Source: Actinokineospora fastidiosa | GTDB taxonomy: Bacteria; Actinomycetota; Actinomycetes; Mycobacteriales; Pseudonocardiaceae | Direction of reading: 5' to 3' | NCBI RefSeq assembly: GCF_014648415.1 | Contig: NZ_BMRB01000004.1 | Coordinates: 62,001-126,000, forward strand | DNA length: 64,000 bases | Part shown: positions 33,686-42,214 of the stretch, piece after piece | Layout of the letters: the number at the start of each line of letters is the position of its first letter | How positions within the stretch are numbered: position 1 is the first letter of the stretch | Made by a program: the position numbers and the translations under genes | Notes under the pieces: generated by a model | Database searches by the model: none | What the model was told of the DNA's origin: nothing | The model's input: only the letters and a program-made list of their open reading frames with translations

Positions 33686-34111
33686 ATGGCTGGTCACCGC
33701 GCCTCCCGGCTCGTCGGTGGGGACCTGGTCGACCTGCTGACCCGCGCCCAGCGCGCCCTGGTCCGCGACCTCGGCACGGTGCTGGAGGAGGAGGGGTTCA
33801 CCGTCGACCAGTGGCGGGTCCTGCGCGCCCTGGCCGCCCAGGAGCGCTCGATGGGCGAACTCGCCGCCGCCGTCGAGATCCCGCACCCCACCCTGACCCG
33901 CATGGTCGACGCGCTGGTCGACTCGGCCCTGCTGTACCGCTCGCAGTCCGAGGAGGACCGCCGCCGCGTCTCGGTGCACGTCTCCGCCCTCGGCCGGGCC
34001 AAACTCGACCGCCTGGAATCCCTCACCGCCGCCCACGAACGCACCCTGGCCGCGCGTGTCGGCACGGACACCGTCACCCAACTCACCCATCTCCTGCGCG
34101 AGCTGGCCTAA
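33686..34111 (+). CDS. MarR-family transcriptional regulator
   Basis: A 141-residue winged-helix regulator. The central block MGELAAAVEIPHPTLTRMVD, followed by ALVDSALLYRSQSEEDRRRV, is the MarR recognition helix and wing. ATG 33686 is preferred over ATG 33650 because GAAGGG precedes it and the family N-terminus starts there. It is divergent from the amide operon and could repress it or respond to aromatic ligands. It works as a dimer in the cytoplasm. Confidence 0.92.
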   Translation: MAGHRASRLVGGDLVDLLTRAQRALVRDLGTVLEEEGFTVDQWRVLRALAAQERSMGELAAAVEIPHPTLTRMVDALVDSALLYRSQSEEDRRRVSVHVSALGRAKLDRLESLTAAHERTLAARVGTDTVTQLTHLLRELA

Positions 34112-34412
34112 TCCGCCCGAGGACAGCCCGCGCCTCGACCTGCCTCGCGACGACGAGCGGCGGCGGTCCGGGTGCATCCGCCGCGGTGGAACCGGCCGCT
34201 CGACCGGTCCGGTCAAACCCCGGCCGGGGTGACCAGGCGATCGGACGCCAACTCCGTTAAAACCAGTGCCGCCCGCGAAAACACCTAGGTGTCCACGGAT
34301 TGCAACGGTTTCGTCGCTGCCCGCAGAATCGCTCTGTCCCCAGCGTGGCCCGGCGGTGCCGGGTCGCGCGATGTTTCGCGCACACCCTGCTACGCGAAAA
34401 GAAAGCGATCCC
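34112..34412. other. 301-bp intergenic region upstream of the S1 protease
   Basis: No credible coding frame. It contains GC-rich partial inverted repeats near 34190-34240 and the CACCTAG-N9-GATTG element described separately. No clear -35/-10 pair could be assigned. Confidence 0.6.
34281..34302 (+). promoter_or_regulatory. CACCTAG-N9-GATTG element upstream of the S1 protease
   Basis: CACCTAG (34282-34288) is followed after 9 bp by GATTG (34298-34302). The first half lies within the perfect palindrome ACACCTAGGTGT (34281-34292). The same heptamer, spacing and pentamer occur upstream of the subtilase gene at 40429-40449. The distance to the start codon is 131 bp here and 134 bp there. Confidence 0.55.
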
Positions 34413-35138
34413 ATGAAACTGCTCAAGTCCCTGGTGACGGTCGTCCTGGCAGCGGCGTCCATGACCATGATGGCGCAGGCGGCCGCGGCCAAGCCCGCGC
34501 CGCCGTCCGGCACGCCCGACGCGGGCATCCAGATCATCGACGGCGGCTACTACAACCAGAACGCGCCCTGGGCCGCCCGGCTTTTCCTCAACGGCACCGA
34601 GAACTGCAGCGCGACCATCATCGCGCCGCGGTACATCCTGACCGCGCGGCACTGCGTCGGCGGCGGGATGTCGTTCCGGATCGGCAGCCTCGACCAGTAC
34701 TCCGGCGGCACCGTCGCCTACGCCTCGCGCACGACCGTGCACTCCAGCGCGGACCTCGCCATCGTGCAGCTCGACCGGTCGGTCAACACCACCTACTCGC
34801 CGCTGGGCACCACCTCGGACGTCTGGGTCGGACAGACCACGACCATCCTCGGCTGGGGCGCGACGGGCCGGTGCAACCCCGAGCTCTCGTGCCAGTCCCG
34901 CTACCTGAAGTACGCCAACGTCGAGGTCGCCACCGTGAACGGCCGCGACTACCACGGCGGCGTCGGCATCGGCGCGTACTACGGCAACGGCATCGCGGCG
35001 GGCGGCGACTCCGGCGGCCCGATGTTCGGCAACGGCCGCCAGGTGGGCGTCGCGTCCACCAGCAACCGCAGCGACTACAACACCTACACCAACATCACCC
35101 GCTACCGGTCCTGGATCAGGTCCATCGCGGGCGTCTGA
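34413..35138 (+). CDS. Secreted trypsin-like (S1) serine protease
   Basis: A 241-residue exported protease. Residues 1-26 are a signal peptide (MKLLKSLVTVVLAAASMTMM, then AQAAAA). The mature S1 domain starts near IIDGGYYNQNAPWAARL and has the triad His80 (TARHC), Asp114 (SADLAIV) and Ser200 (GGDSGGP). A disulfide between the cysteines around the histidine loop is likely. There is only a short pro-region, and the length is near the minimum for the family. The ATG at 34413 has a weak purine-rich site (GAAAGCG). It is followed by a strong terminator, then by the second copy of the HTH protein family. Confidence 0.93.
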   Translation: MKLLKSLVTVVLAAASMTMMAQAAAAKPAPPSGTPDAGIQIIDGGYYNQNAPWAARLFLNGTENCSATIIAPRYILTARHCVGGGMSFRIGSLDQYSGGTVAYASRTTVHSSADLAIVQLDRSVNTTYSPLGTTSDVWVGQTTTILGWGATGRCNPELSCQSRYLKYANVEVATVNGRDYHGGVGIGAYYGNGIAAGGDSGGPMFGNGRQVGVASTSNRSDYNTYTNITRYRSWIRSIAGV

Positions 35139-35150
35139 GCCGCTGAGGCC

Positions 35151-35185
35151 TGATGGGGTGGCGGGCCCGGCCCGCCACCCCATCA
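35151..35185 (+). terminator. Strong hairpin terminator of the S1 protease gene
   Basis: TGATGGGGTGGCGGGC and its complement are perfect 16-bp arms with a 3-nt CCG loop, 13 bp after the protease stop codon. Confidence 0.9.
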
Positions 35186-35276
35186 ACGGCGTTTGGCGGG
35201 TATGAATCGAAGGCATGGCTGTTGCTCCGCCCCGGCGTCGGGTACGAATGGGGGTCCCCGACGAAGGAGGAGCCCC

Positions 35277-36143
35277 ATGTCAGCGCACGATCACCCGGTC
35301 CGCTCCTTCGCCGGGGCGCTCGACACCGCGATCGCCGCGCACGGGCTCACCCTCGACCGGCTCCGCCGCCACCTGGCCGACCACGGCGTGGCGGTCAGCA
35401 ACGCCACGCTGAGCTACTGGCGGCGCGGCCTGCGCCAGCCGGAGAACGAGCGGTCCCGCCGGGCGGTCGCCGTCCTCGAACAGGTCCTCGACCTGCCCCC
35501 GGCCACGCTCACCAGCCGCATCGGCCCGCCGCGCCCGCGCGGGCGCTGGGTGGACCGGGCCGAGCAGATGCCGATCGGCGACCTGATCGCCCAGCTCGCC
35601 ACCCCGGGCGAGGGCCGCCGGTCGCTGGTGTCGGTCCACGACGTGTACACCGTGACCGAGCACGGCACCGAGCGCGGTGTCCGCACCCGCATCGTGCTCC
35701 GCGGCCTCGGCGGGCGGGTCACCCGCTACGTCGTCGGCTACCAGTCCGACCATCCGGGGATCGTCCCCGTTCTGGCCGATGTGGACTATGCGAGCGTCGG
35801 GCGGGTCCTCACCGACCCCGGCGCCGGGTACCTGGTCGCCGAGCTGGTCCTCGACCGCCCGATCCGCGGCGGCGAGTACGCGGTGCTGGAGTACGAGATC
35901 GGCGGCCACGCCACCCCGCCCATCGCGCACTACTTCCGCAACCTGCGCAGGCCCGTCAGCGAGTACACCCAGCTGATCCGCTTCGAGGGCCGCCCGCCCG
36001 CGTTCTGCACGAGCTACTGGCAGGCGAACGCGTCGGCTCCCGTCCATGCTGTCAAGTCCGTCCGGATGGGCAAGTCCCGCGACGTCTGCTTCGTGGTCAG
36101 GGACGGCCGCGTCGGGATCATCGGCACCGACTGGCGGTGGTGA
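35277..36143 (+). CDS. XRE-like helix-turn-helix protein with actinobacterial C-terminal domain (paralogue 2)
   Basis: A 288-residue protein, ATG 35277 with GGAGGA upstream. The N-terminal HTH (LTLDRLRRHLADHGVAVS, NATLSYWRRGLRQPEN, VLEQVLDLPPATL) closely follows paralogue 1 at 4484-5386. The C-terminal domain shares the blocks RTRIVLRG, RYVVGYQSD, VGRVLTDPG, GEYAVLEYEI and PVSEYTQLIRF. The two copies flank secreted proteases, one upstream and one downstream, which suggests a shared task in controlling or responding to extracellular proteolysis. That is inference; no direct function is visible. Confidence 0.8.
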   Translation: MSAHDHPVRSFAGALDTAIAAHGLTLDRLRRHLADHGVAVSNATLSYWRRGLRQPENERSRRAVAVLEQVLDLPPATLTSRIGPPRPRGRWVDRAEQMPIGDLIAQLATPGEGRRSLVSVHDVYTVTEHGTERGVRTRIVLRGLGGRVTRYVVGYQSDHPGIVPVLADVDYASVGRVLTDPGAGYLVAELVLDRPIRGGEYAVLEYEIGGHATPPIAHYFRNLRRPVSEYTQLIRFEGRPPAFCTSYWQANASAPVHAVKSVRMGKSRDVCFVVRDGRVGIIGTDWRW

Positions 36144-36149
36144 GCGGGC

Positions 36150-37091
36150 TCAGCGCGCGGCCCGCAGCAGGTCGTAGTGCGGGCTGTGCTCGCGGACGAA
36201 GGACCAGTAGGCGTCCCTGGCGAAGTCGACCAGCGTCGGCAGCCGCTTGGCCAGCGTGCCGTCGCGCGGGCAGAGCATGACGTGCCGCTGCCACAGCGGA
36301 TTGCCCGCGAGCGGCCGCACGACCACGTCCTCGCTGCCGAAGTACACCGGCTGGCACGGCGCCACCGCGCGCCCCGCCGCGACGAGCGTGCGCACGGTGT
36401 CCGCGTTGGGCGTGGTGTAGGGGACCTCGGGGGTGAAACCGTGCTGGGCGCAGGCGATGTGGAAGCAGTCCGGCCATCCGGCGCCGTTCGGCGGGCTGAC
36501 CGCCCAGTTGTGGTCGGCGAGGTCGCCGAGGGCGATCTCGTCCTGCGCGGCCAGCGGGTCCGAGCCGGGAACGGCGACGAACACCGGCTCCTCGGCCAGG
36601 ACCTCGCAGTGCAGCGCCTGGTGCGACGGCATCTCGAAGCCCGGGTAGTCCACTGTCGTCACCAGGTCGAGCCTGCCCGCGGCGAGCAGATCGCGCAGCA
36701 GCAGCGGTGAGTACTCCATGGTGAGCCGCACGTCGGCGTCGGGCAGCTCCGCGCCCATCCGCTCGGCCAGCCCCAACAGCACCGAGCCTGCCGACCCGCC
36801 CACGGTGATGACCGGTTTGGCCCGCTCCACGAACCGGGCCGCGCCGCTGCGCAGCTCGGACATCGCGGCGAGGATGGACCGGGCGCGCAGGAGCACGTAC
36901 TCGCCGACCGCGGTCAGCTCGACACCCGCGGGACTGCGGGTGAACAGCGGCGCGCCGATCTCCTCCTCCATGCGCCGGAGGCGGACGGAGAGCGCGGGCT
37001 GGGACAGGCCGAGCAGGACCGCCGCGCGGGTCAGGCTGCCGGTCTCGGCGATCACCGCGACCGTGCGCAGGTGCCGCACCTCCAGTTCCAT
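36150..37091 (-). CDS. LysR-family transcriptional regulator
   Basis: A 313-residue LTTR. The N-terminal winged HTH (VRHLRTVAVIAETGSLTRAA, LLGLSQPALSVRLRRMEEEI) is followed by a substrate-binding domain (ITVGGSAGSVLLGLAERMGA, DLVTTVDYPGFEM, PVFVAVPGSDPLAAQDEI). It binds small effectors and usually controls a divergent gene. The divergent side here is a 375-bp gap leading to the LAL regulator at 37467. Its stop is 6 bp from the end of the convergent HTH protein gene. Confidence 0.93.
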   Translation of the reverse strand: MELEVRHLRTVAVIAETGSLTRAAVLLGLSQPALSVRLRRMEEEIGAPLFTRSPAGVELTAVGEYVLLRARSILAAMSELRSGAARFVERAKPVITVGGSAGSVLLGLAERMGAELPDADVRLTMEYSPLLLRDLLAAGRLDLVTTVDYPGFEMPSHQALHCEVLAEEPVFVAVPGSDPLAAQDEIALGDLADHNWAVSPPNGAGWPDCFHIACAQHGFTPEVPYTTPNADTVRTLVAAGRAVAPCQPVYFGSEDVVVRPLAGNPLWQRHVMLCPRDGTLAKRLPTLVDFARDAYWSFVREHSPHYDLLRAAR

Positions 37092-37466
37092 CCCGGCAGT
37101 CTAGGTCGGCAGCGGCGGTCGTACCGGGGTCGGACGTCCACGGTACGGACGCCTGCACCTAGTGAACGTTCACGCCTTGTGTGAAAAGCGGGCGGGCCCC
37201 GGCGCGACACGGCGGGCCGACCGCCCTGTTCAGCCTGCGTCGACGGCGTTCCCGGACGAATTCTGCGTATCCGATTCTGTGAAAATACGTATGACCCGCG
37301 CGTCCTGGATACGGGCAGCACCGCCTTGCCCGCCGACCGTAGACCGTTTCATCCTTGCCGTCATGTCGGTTGCTCCCTAACAGGACGGGGATGGCCTCGG
37401 CCACCCGCCCGGTCAGGTTCCCCGGGGCCGCGACCGCGCCCCGATTCCCGGTTAGGCGAAGAACAC
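37092..37466. other. 375-bp intergenic region between LysR and LAL genes
   Basis: No credible coding frame. It holds CACCTAG at 37156-37162 directly joined to a GTGAACGTTCAC palindrome (37162-37173). A relatively A/T-rich stretch (about 37256-37290, with AAAATACGTATGA) may contain the LAL promoter. The LysR operator should also lie here, but no clean T-N11-A site was picked out. Confidence 0.6.
37162..37173. promoter_or_regulatory. 12-bp perfect palindrome upstream of the LysR gene
   Basis: GTGAACGTTCAC is fully self-complementary and lies 70 bp upstream of the LysR start. It overlaps a CACCTAG heptamer that also occurs before two protease genes. Confidence 0.4.
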
Positions 37467-40325
37467 ATGTCACCACGTGATCCGGTCCCCACCGCGCTGG
37501 TCGGCCGGGAGGACGAGTTGAGCAGGCTGCGGTCGGCAGTCCGGCGCACCCCCGCGTTCGTTCAGGTCGAGGGGGAGGCCGGGGTCGGCAAGAGCCGGTT
37601 GGTCCGGGAGCTGATCGGCTCGGTGGACGCGGGCGGCCCGACCGTGCTGGTCGGGCACTGCCAGCACCTGCGCGAGCCGTTCATCCTCGGCGCCGTCCTG
37701 GAGGCGCTGCGCAGGGCGCGCGGCAGGCTGGCGCGGTGCGGGGCGCTGAACCCGGTCACCTCCGTCCTGCGCACGGCCGTGCCGGAGCTGGCGGACGTGC
37801 TGCCGCCGCTGCCGAGGGAGATCGGCGACCCGGTGTTCGACCGGCACCTGCTGTTCCGGGCGATCCGGGAGGTCCTGGTGGCCGTCGGGCCCGCCCTGCT
37901 GGTCATCGAGGACCTGCACTGGGCCGACGACGGCACGCTGCAGCTGCTGCGGTTCCTGATGGCCGACCCGCCGCCCACGCTGGCGGTGCTGGTGACCTAC
38001 CGGCGCGAGGACGTGCCGTGGGGGATGCCGCTGGGCGCGGCGTACCGGCCGGGGGCGGGCGTGACCGCGGAGATCCTGCCGCTGAAGCCGCTGGACACCG
38101 CCCAGGTGCGGATCCTCGCCGCGGTGGTCCTGGGCGTGGAGACGGTGAGCGCGGAGTTCGCCGCCGTGCTGCACGAGCACACCGCCGGGCTGCCGTTCGT
38201 GGTCGAGGAGGTGCTGCGCTCGGTGCGGCCGGGCCAGGCGGCGATCGACGGGGTGGACGTGCGGTGGTGGTCCGAGCGCGGCGAGGTGCCGGTGCTGCTG
38301 CGCGAGTCGGTCGCCGAGCGGCTGGCCGGGCTGTCCGAGGACGCGGGCTGCCTGGCCCGCGCCGCCGCCGCGTTCGCGATCCCGGCCTCGATCGAGGTGC
38401 TCGGCGAGGTCGCCGGGCTCTCCGGCGACCGGCTCAAGGCCGCGGTCGACGAGGTGCTGGCGTGCGCGCTCCTGCACGACGCGGGCGACGGGACGTGCGC
38501 GTTCCGCCACGCCCTGGCGCGGCAGGCCGTCTACGGGACGATGAGCTCGATCGAGCGCAAGGACCTGCACCGGCGCGCGGTGCGCCTGCTGGCCGCGATC
38601 GACCCGCCGCCGCTGGTCCAGCTCGCCGAGCACAGCAGGCTGGCCCACCAGCGCGCCGACTGGCTGGCCTACGGTGAGGCCGCCGCCGACCAGGCGCTGG
38701 CGGTCTCGGACGCGATGACCGCGTCGCCGCTGCTGCGGCTCCTGCTCGCCGAGCCCGCCCTGTCCGGGGCGGACGTCGACCGGCTCGGCGTCAAGCTGGG
38801 GGAGGCCGCCCTGCTCGGCCTGGACGTGCCCAGCTCGGCGTCCGTGCTCAAGCGGCTGCTGATCGACGACCGGCTCTCCGCAGGCGCCCGCGGCCAGGTC
38901 AGGATGCAGCTCGGGCTGCTGTTGGCGCGGTACTCCGACGCGCTGGTCGAGGGCCGCGCGCAGCTCGAACTGGCCGTGGACGAGCTCGGCGGTCGGCCCG
39001 ACCTCGCTGCCAAGTGCATGAGCGCCCTGGCCGTGCCGTTCAGCGGTGACGTCCCGCTGTCGTCGCTGGCGCCGTGGATGCGCAAGGCGGACGCGGCCAT
39101 CGACCAGTGCGCCGACCAGGAGCAGCGGATCTCGCTGATCGCCAACGTCGTCGGGGGGCTGGTGGCCATCGGCGACCCGGACACCGACGAGCGCCTGGCC
39201 ACGCTGCCCGCCCTCGGGCGGACCCTGGGCGAGCAGCGGCAGATCGCGCGGGCGCACTGCAACCTCGGCGACTCGCTGACCCTGATCGGCCGGTTCGACG
39301 CCGCGGACGAGTACCTGCGGTTCGGGGTGAAGGCGGCCGAGGAGAGCGGCGCGCTCTACGTGCTGAGCACCGCGCGCAGCACGCGCATCCGCCTGGACTG
39401 GTTCACCGGCGCGTGGGAGGGGCTGGCCGAGCGGGCGGCGTCCCTACTGGCCGAGTACCGCGAGCTGACCGCGGTGGCCGCCGAGCTGAACCTGGTGCTC
39501 GGCCAGTTGGCCCTCGCGCGCGGGGAGTGGGAGGCGGCGCGCACGCACCTGCTGGAGACGGGCGTGCGCACGCCGCGCGCGGCGATCACGCCCATCGCGC
39601 TCGGCGGCAGCGCGGGCCTGACCCGGCTGGCGCTGCGCGACGACGACGTCGTGCTGGCCGTCGTCGAGGCGGACGCGGGCGTGGCGTTGTTGCGGCGCAA
39701 GGAGGTGTGGGCCTGGGCGGGCGAGCTGGCGCCCGCCGCCGTCGACGCCTATCTCGCCGCGGGGCGGGTGCTGGACGCGGAGGAGCTGGTGCGCTCGGCG
39801 ACCGAGGGGATCAGCGGGCTCATCGCCCCGATGGCCGCCGCCGCCCTGCACACGTGCCGGGGGGCGCTCGAACAGCACGCGGGCGGGACGGGCGCGGAGC
39901 ACCACGCCGCGGCCGCCCGCGCGTACCAGGGGATGGGCGCGCCCTACCTGGCGGCCCTGGCGTGGGAGCGGGCCGAGGCCCACCGGCTGAGCACGGGCGG
40001 CGACGCCGCCATCACGGCCTATACGCAGTGCGCCGAGCGTTATCAGGCGCTGGGCGCCGTCCACGACGCCGCCCGCTGCAGGCACCTGCTGCGCTCCCTC
40101 GGGATCACCACGCCGTCGCGTCAGGGCAGGCGCGGATACGGCGACAGCCTCTCGCCCCGGGAGCGCGAGGTGGCCCGCCTGCTGGCCGCGGGGCACACCA
40201 ACAACGAGATCGCCGAGACCCTGTTCCTGTCATCGCGGACGGTCGAGCAGCACACCTCCCGCGTGCTGCGGAAGCTGCGCCTCAGTTCGCGACGGGAGAT
40301 CCGCACCGCCGACCTGCGCTGGTGA
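37467..40325 (+). CDS. LuxR-family large ATP-binding (LAL) regulator
   Basis: A 952-residue regulator. An N-terminal AAA/STAND ATPase carries LVGREDELSRLRSAV, Walker A EGEAGVGKSRLVREL and Walker B LLVIEDLHWADDGTLQLL. A long helical-repeat region (~320-860) follows. The C-terminal LuxR HTH is LSPREREVARLLAAGHTNNE, then IAETLFLSSRTVEQHTSRVL. LAL proteins are activators of the MalT type and often control secondary metabolism or nutrient use. The ATG at 37467 gives the standard N-terminus; upstream codons of the frame are not conserved-looking. The subtilase gene follows in the same direction after 237 bp and is a candidate target. Confidence 0.95.
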   Translation: MSPRDPVPTALVGREDELSRLRSAVRRTPAFVQVEGEAGVGKSRLVRELIGSVDAGGPTVLVGHCQHLREPFILGAVLEALRRARGRLARCGALNPVTSVLRTAVPELADVLPPLPREIGDPVFDRHLLFRAIREVLVAVGPALLVIEDLHWADDGTLQLLRFLMADPPPTLAVLVTYRREDVPWGMPLGAAYRPGAGVTAEILPLKPLDTAQVRILAAVVLGVETVSAEFAAVLHEHTAGLPFVVEEVLRSVRPGQAAIDGVDVRWWSERGEVPVLLRESVAERLAGLSEDAGCLARAAAAFAIPASIEVLGEVAGLSGDRLKAAVDEVLACALLHDAGDGTCAFRHALARQAVYGTMSSIERKDLHRRAVRLLAAIDPPPLVQLAEHSRLAHQRADWLAYGEAAADQALAVSDAMTASPLLRLLLAEPALSGADVDRLGVKLGEAALLGLDVPSSASVLKRLLIDDRLSAGARGQVRMQLGLLLARYSDALVEGRAQLELAVDELGGRPDLAAKCMSALAVPFSGDVPLSSLAPWMRKADAAIDQCADQEQRISLIANVVGGLVAIGDPDTDERLATLPALGRTLGEQRQIARAHCNLGDSLTLIGRFDAADEYLRFGVKAAEESGALYVLSTARSTRIRLDWFTGAWEGLAERAASLLAEYRELTAVAAELNLVLGQLALARGEWEAARTHLLETGVRTPRAAITPIALGGSAGLTRLALRDDDVVLAVVEADAGVALLRRKEVWAWAGELAPAAVDAYLAAGRVLDAEELVRSATEGISGLIAPMAAAALHTCRGALEQHAGGTGAEHHAAAARAYQGMGAPYLAALAWERAEAHRLSTGGDAAITAYTQCAERYQALGAVHDAARCRHLLRSLGITTPSRQGRRGYGDSLSPREREVARLLAAGHTNNEIAETLFLSSRTVEQHTSRVLRKLRLSSRREIRTADLRW

Positions 40326-40418
40326 ACGGGCCCGTCGAGGCCGGTCGTCGACCGAGGTCGGCGGCCGGCCATCCGGCATGACCGGGCGTCGGTGACCAGG
40401 AGTGGTTCCGCGCTCGAT

Positions 40419-40449
40419 TAGGTGCCGCCACCTAGCGAATCTCCGATTG
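40419..40449 (+). promoter_or_regulatory. CACCTAG-N9-GATTG element upstream of the subtilase
   Basis: TAGGTG and CACCTA form a perfect stem around CCGC (40419-40434). CACCTAG (40429-40435) is then followed after 9 bp by GATTG (40445-40449). The arrangement matches that before the S1 protease gene. Confidence 0.55.
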
Positions 40450-40562
40450 AATGCGTCACCCGCACGGCTGATGCTGAGTCCTATGTGACTGCCAGTGATC
40501 ATCCCTGCCCGGCAGTCACGCCTCCGGGCGTCGCCCGGTGGAAGGAAACGGAGAACTGTCCC

Positions 40563-42116
40563 ATGCGATCTCATCGCACCACCACGGTGACGGGCGCGGC
40601 GGTCGCCGCCCTGCTCGCCGCTGCCGGGATGGCACTGCCCGCAGCGGCTGCCGAAGGCGCCATCCAGCGCGCCGACCAGCCGGACTCGGTGCCCGGCGCC
40701 TACCTCGTGATGTTCAAGGACGCATCGGTCTCCTCGGCGCAGACGGCGTCGAAGGCCGGTGAGCTGGCCAGGAAGTTCGCAGGCCGCATCACCTACACCT
40801 ACCCGGCGCTGAACGGCTTCGCGGTCGACATGAGCGAGGCCCAGGCCAGGAAGCTGGCCGCCGACCCGGCTGTGGCCTACGTCGAGCAGGACCGCAAGGT
40901 CCGCGCCCTCGACACCCAGACGAACCCGGTCTGGGGCCTGGACCGGATCGACCAGCCGAACCTGCCGCTGGACCGCTCCTACACCTACCCCGCGTCGGGC
41001 GGTCAGGGCGTCAACGTCTACGTGATCGACACCGGCATCCTCACCACGCACAACCAGTTCGCCGGACGGGCCAAGCACGGCTACGACGCCATCGACGGCG
41101 ACTCCAACGCCACCGACTGCAACGGCCACGGCACCCACGTCGCGGGCACCATCGCGGGCTCGACCTACGGTGTGGCGAAGAAGGCGACCGTGCACGCGGT
41201 CCGCGTGCTGAAGTGCGACGGCTGGAGCCAGGGCAACTCGGTCGCCGCGGGCATGGACTGGGTCGCCCGCAACGCCGTGCTTCCCGCGGTCGTCAACATG
41301 AGCCTGGGCGGTGGCGCGTCGCCCACCAACGACGACGCCGCCCGGCGGCTGCTGCAGCGGGGCATCACCACCGTGGTCGCCGCGGGCAACGAGGGCCAGG
41401 ACGCCTGCAACGTCTCGCCCGCCCGCGTCCCCGAGGTGCTGACCGTCGCCGCGTCCGACAGCTCCGACCGCCGCTCGATCTGGCCCAACAACAGGTCGTC
41501 GAACTACGGCACCTGCGTCGACCTGTTCGCGCCGGGCACGGACATCACCTCCGCCTGGCACACCGGGAACTCCGCCACCAACACCATCTACGGCACGTCG
41601 ATGGCGACCCCGCACGTCGCGGGCGCGGCCGCGCTGTACCTGGGCATGTCCGGCAACTCCGGCAAGACGCCCGCCGAGGTCAACCGCGCGCTGCTGGACA
41701 ACACCGTGACGAACAAGATCAGCGACGTCAAGGGCTCGCCGAACAAGCTGCTGCAGATCGGGTTCCTCAACGGCGGCGGCCCCGACCCGGACCCGGACCC
41801 GGACCCGGGCAACTGCTCGGAGGAGACCTTCACCGGCTCCCTGAACGCGGGCGGCTCGGCCTACCAGCCCAACAACAGCTACTACCAGTCCACCACCTCC
41901 GGTGTGCACCGCGGCTGCCTGACCGGTCCCTCGGGCGCGGACTTCGACCTGTACCTGCAGAAGTGGAACGGCTACGGCTGGACCACCGTCGCCGAGGGCA
42001 CCACCCCGGCGGCCAATGAGGAGGTCGAGTACACCGGCACCGCCGGCTACTACACCTGGCGCATCCACGCCTACAGCGGCTCCGGCAGCTACACCCTCAA
42101 GACCGACAAGCCCTGA
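40563..42116 (+). CDS. Secreted subtilisin (S8, proteinase K-like) with C-terminal PPC-like domain
   Basis: A 517-residue exported protease. A signal peptide (1 to ~30, ending PAAAA) is followed by an I9 propeptide (~44-116, [12 protein letters not shown]). The S8 domain has Asp156 (VIDTG), His189 (GHGTHVAG) and Ser346 (GTSMATPH), with AAGNEG supplying the oxyanion Asn. A Pro-Asp repeat linker (~405-413) leads to a C-terminal beta domain of about 105 residues ([35 protein letters not shown]), similar to bacterial pre-peptidase C-terminal domains. It is a relative of the S8 part of the dual protease at 5543 but lacks the S1 insertion. The start follows GGAAGGAAACGGAG. Confidence 0.95.
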   Translation: MRSHRTTTVTGAAVAALLAAAGMALPAAAAEGAIQRADQPDSVPGAYLVMFKDASVSSAQTASKAGELARKFAGRITYTYPALNGFAVDMSEAQARKLAADPAVAYVEQDRKVRALDTQTNPVWGLDRIDQPNLPLDRSYTYPASGGQGVNVYVIDTGILTTHNQFAGRAKHGYDAIDGDSNATDCNGHGTHVAGTIAGSTYGVAKKATVHAVRVLKCDGWSQGNSVAAGMDWVARNAVLPAVVNMSLGGGASPTNDDAARRLLQRGITTVVAAGNEGQDACNVSPARVPEVLTVAASDSSDRRSIWPNNRSSNYGTCVDLFAPGTDITSAWHTGNSATNTIYGTSMATPHVAGAAALYLGMSGNSGKTPAEVNRALLDNTVTNKISDVKGSPNKLLQIGFLNGGGPDPDPDPDPGNCSEETFTGSLNAGGSAYQPNNSYYQSTTSGVHRGCLTGPSGADFDLYLQKWNGYGWTTVAEGTTPAANEEVEYTGTAGYYTWRIHAYSGSGSYTLKTDKP

Positions 42117-42129
42117 CCGATGCACAGCG

Positions 42130-42157
42130 GCCCCTCGCGGATCACTCCGCGAGGGGC
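42130..42157 (+). terminator. Hairpin terminator after the subtilase
   Basis: GCCCCTCGCGG and CCGCGAGGGGC are perfect 11-bp arms with a 6-nt loop, 13 bp after the stop codon. Confidence 0.85.
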
Positions 42158-42214
42158 TGTTGCGCGCCTGCCCGGGCACCTTTCCGTCCGAACGCCCGCG
42201 GTGGGCGTTTTCGG

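Noticed and set aside
37159..37476. A 105-codon minus-strand frame in the LysR-LAL gap
   Set aside because: No ribosome site, no family resemblance, Arg-rich composition, and it covers the likely promoter region.
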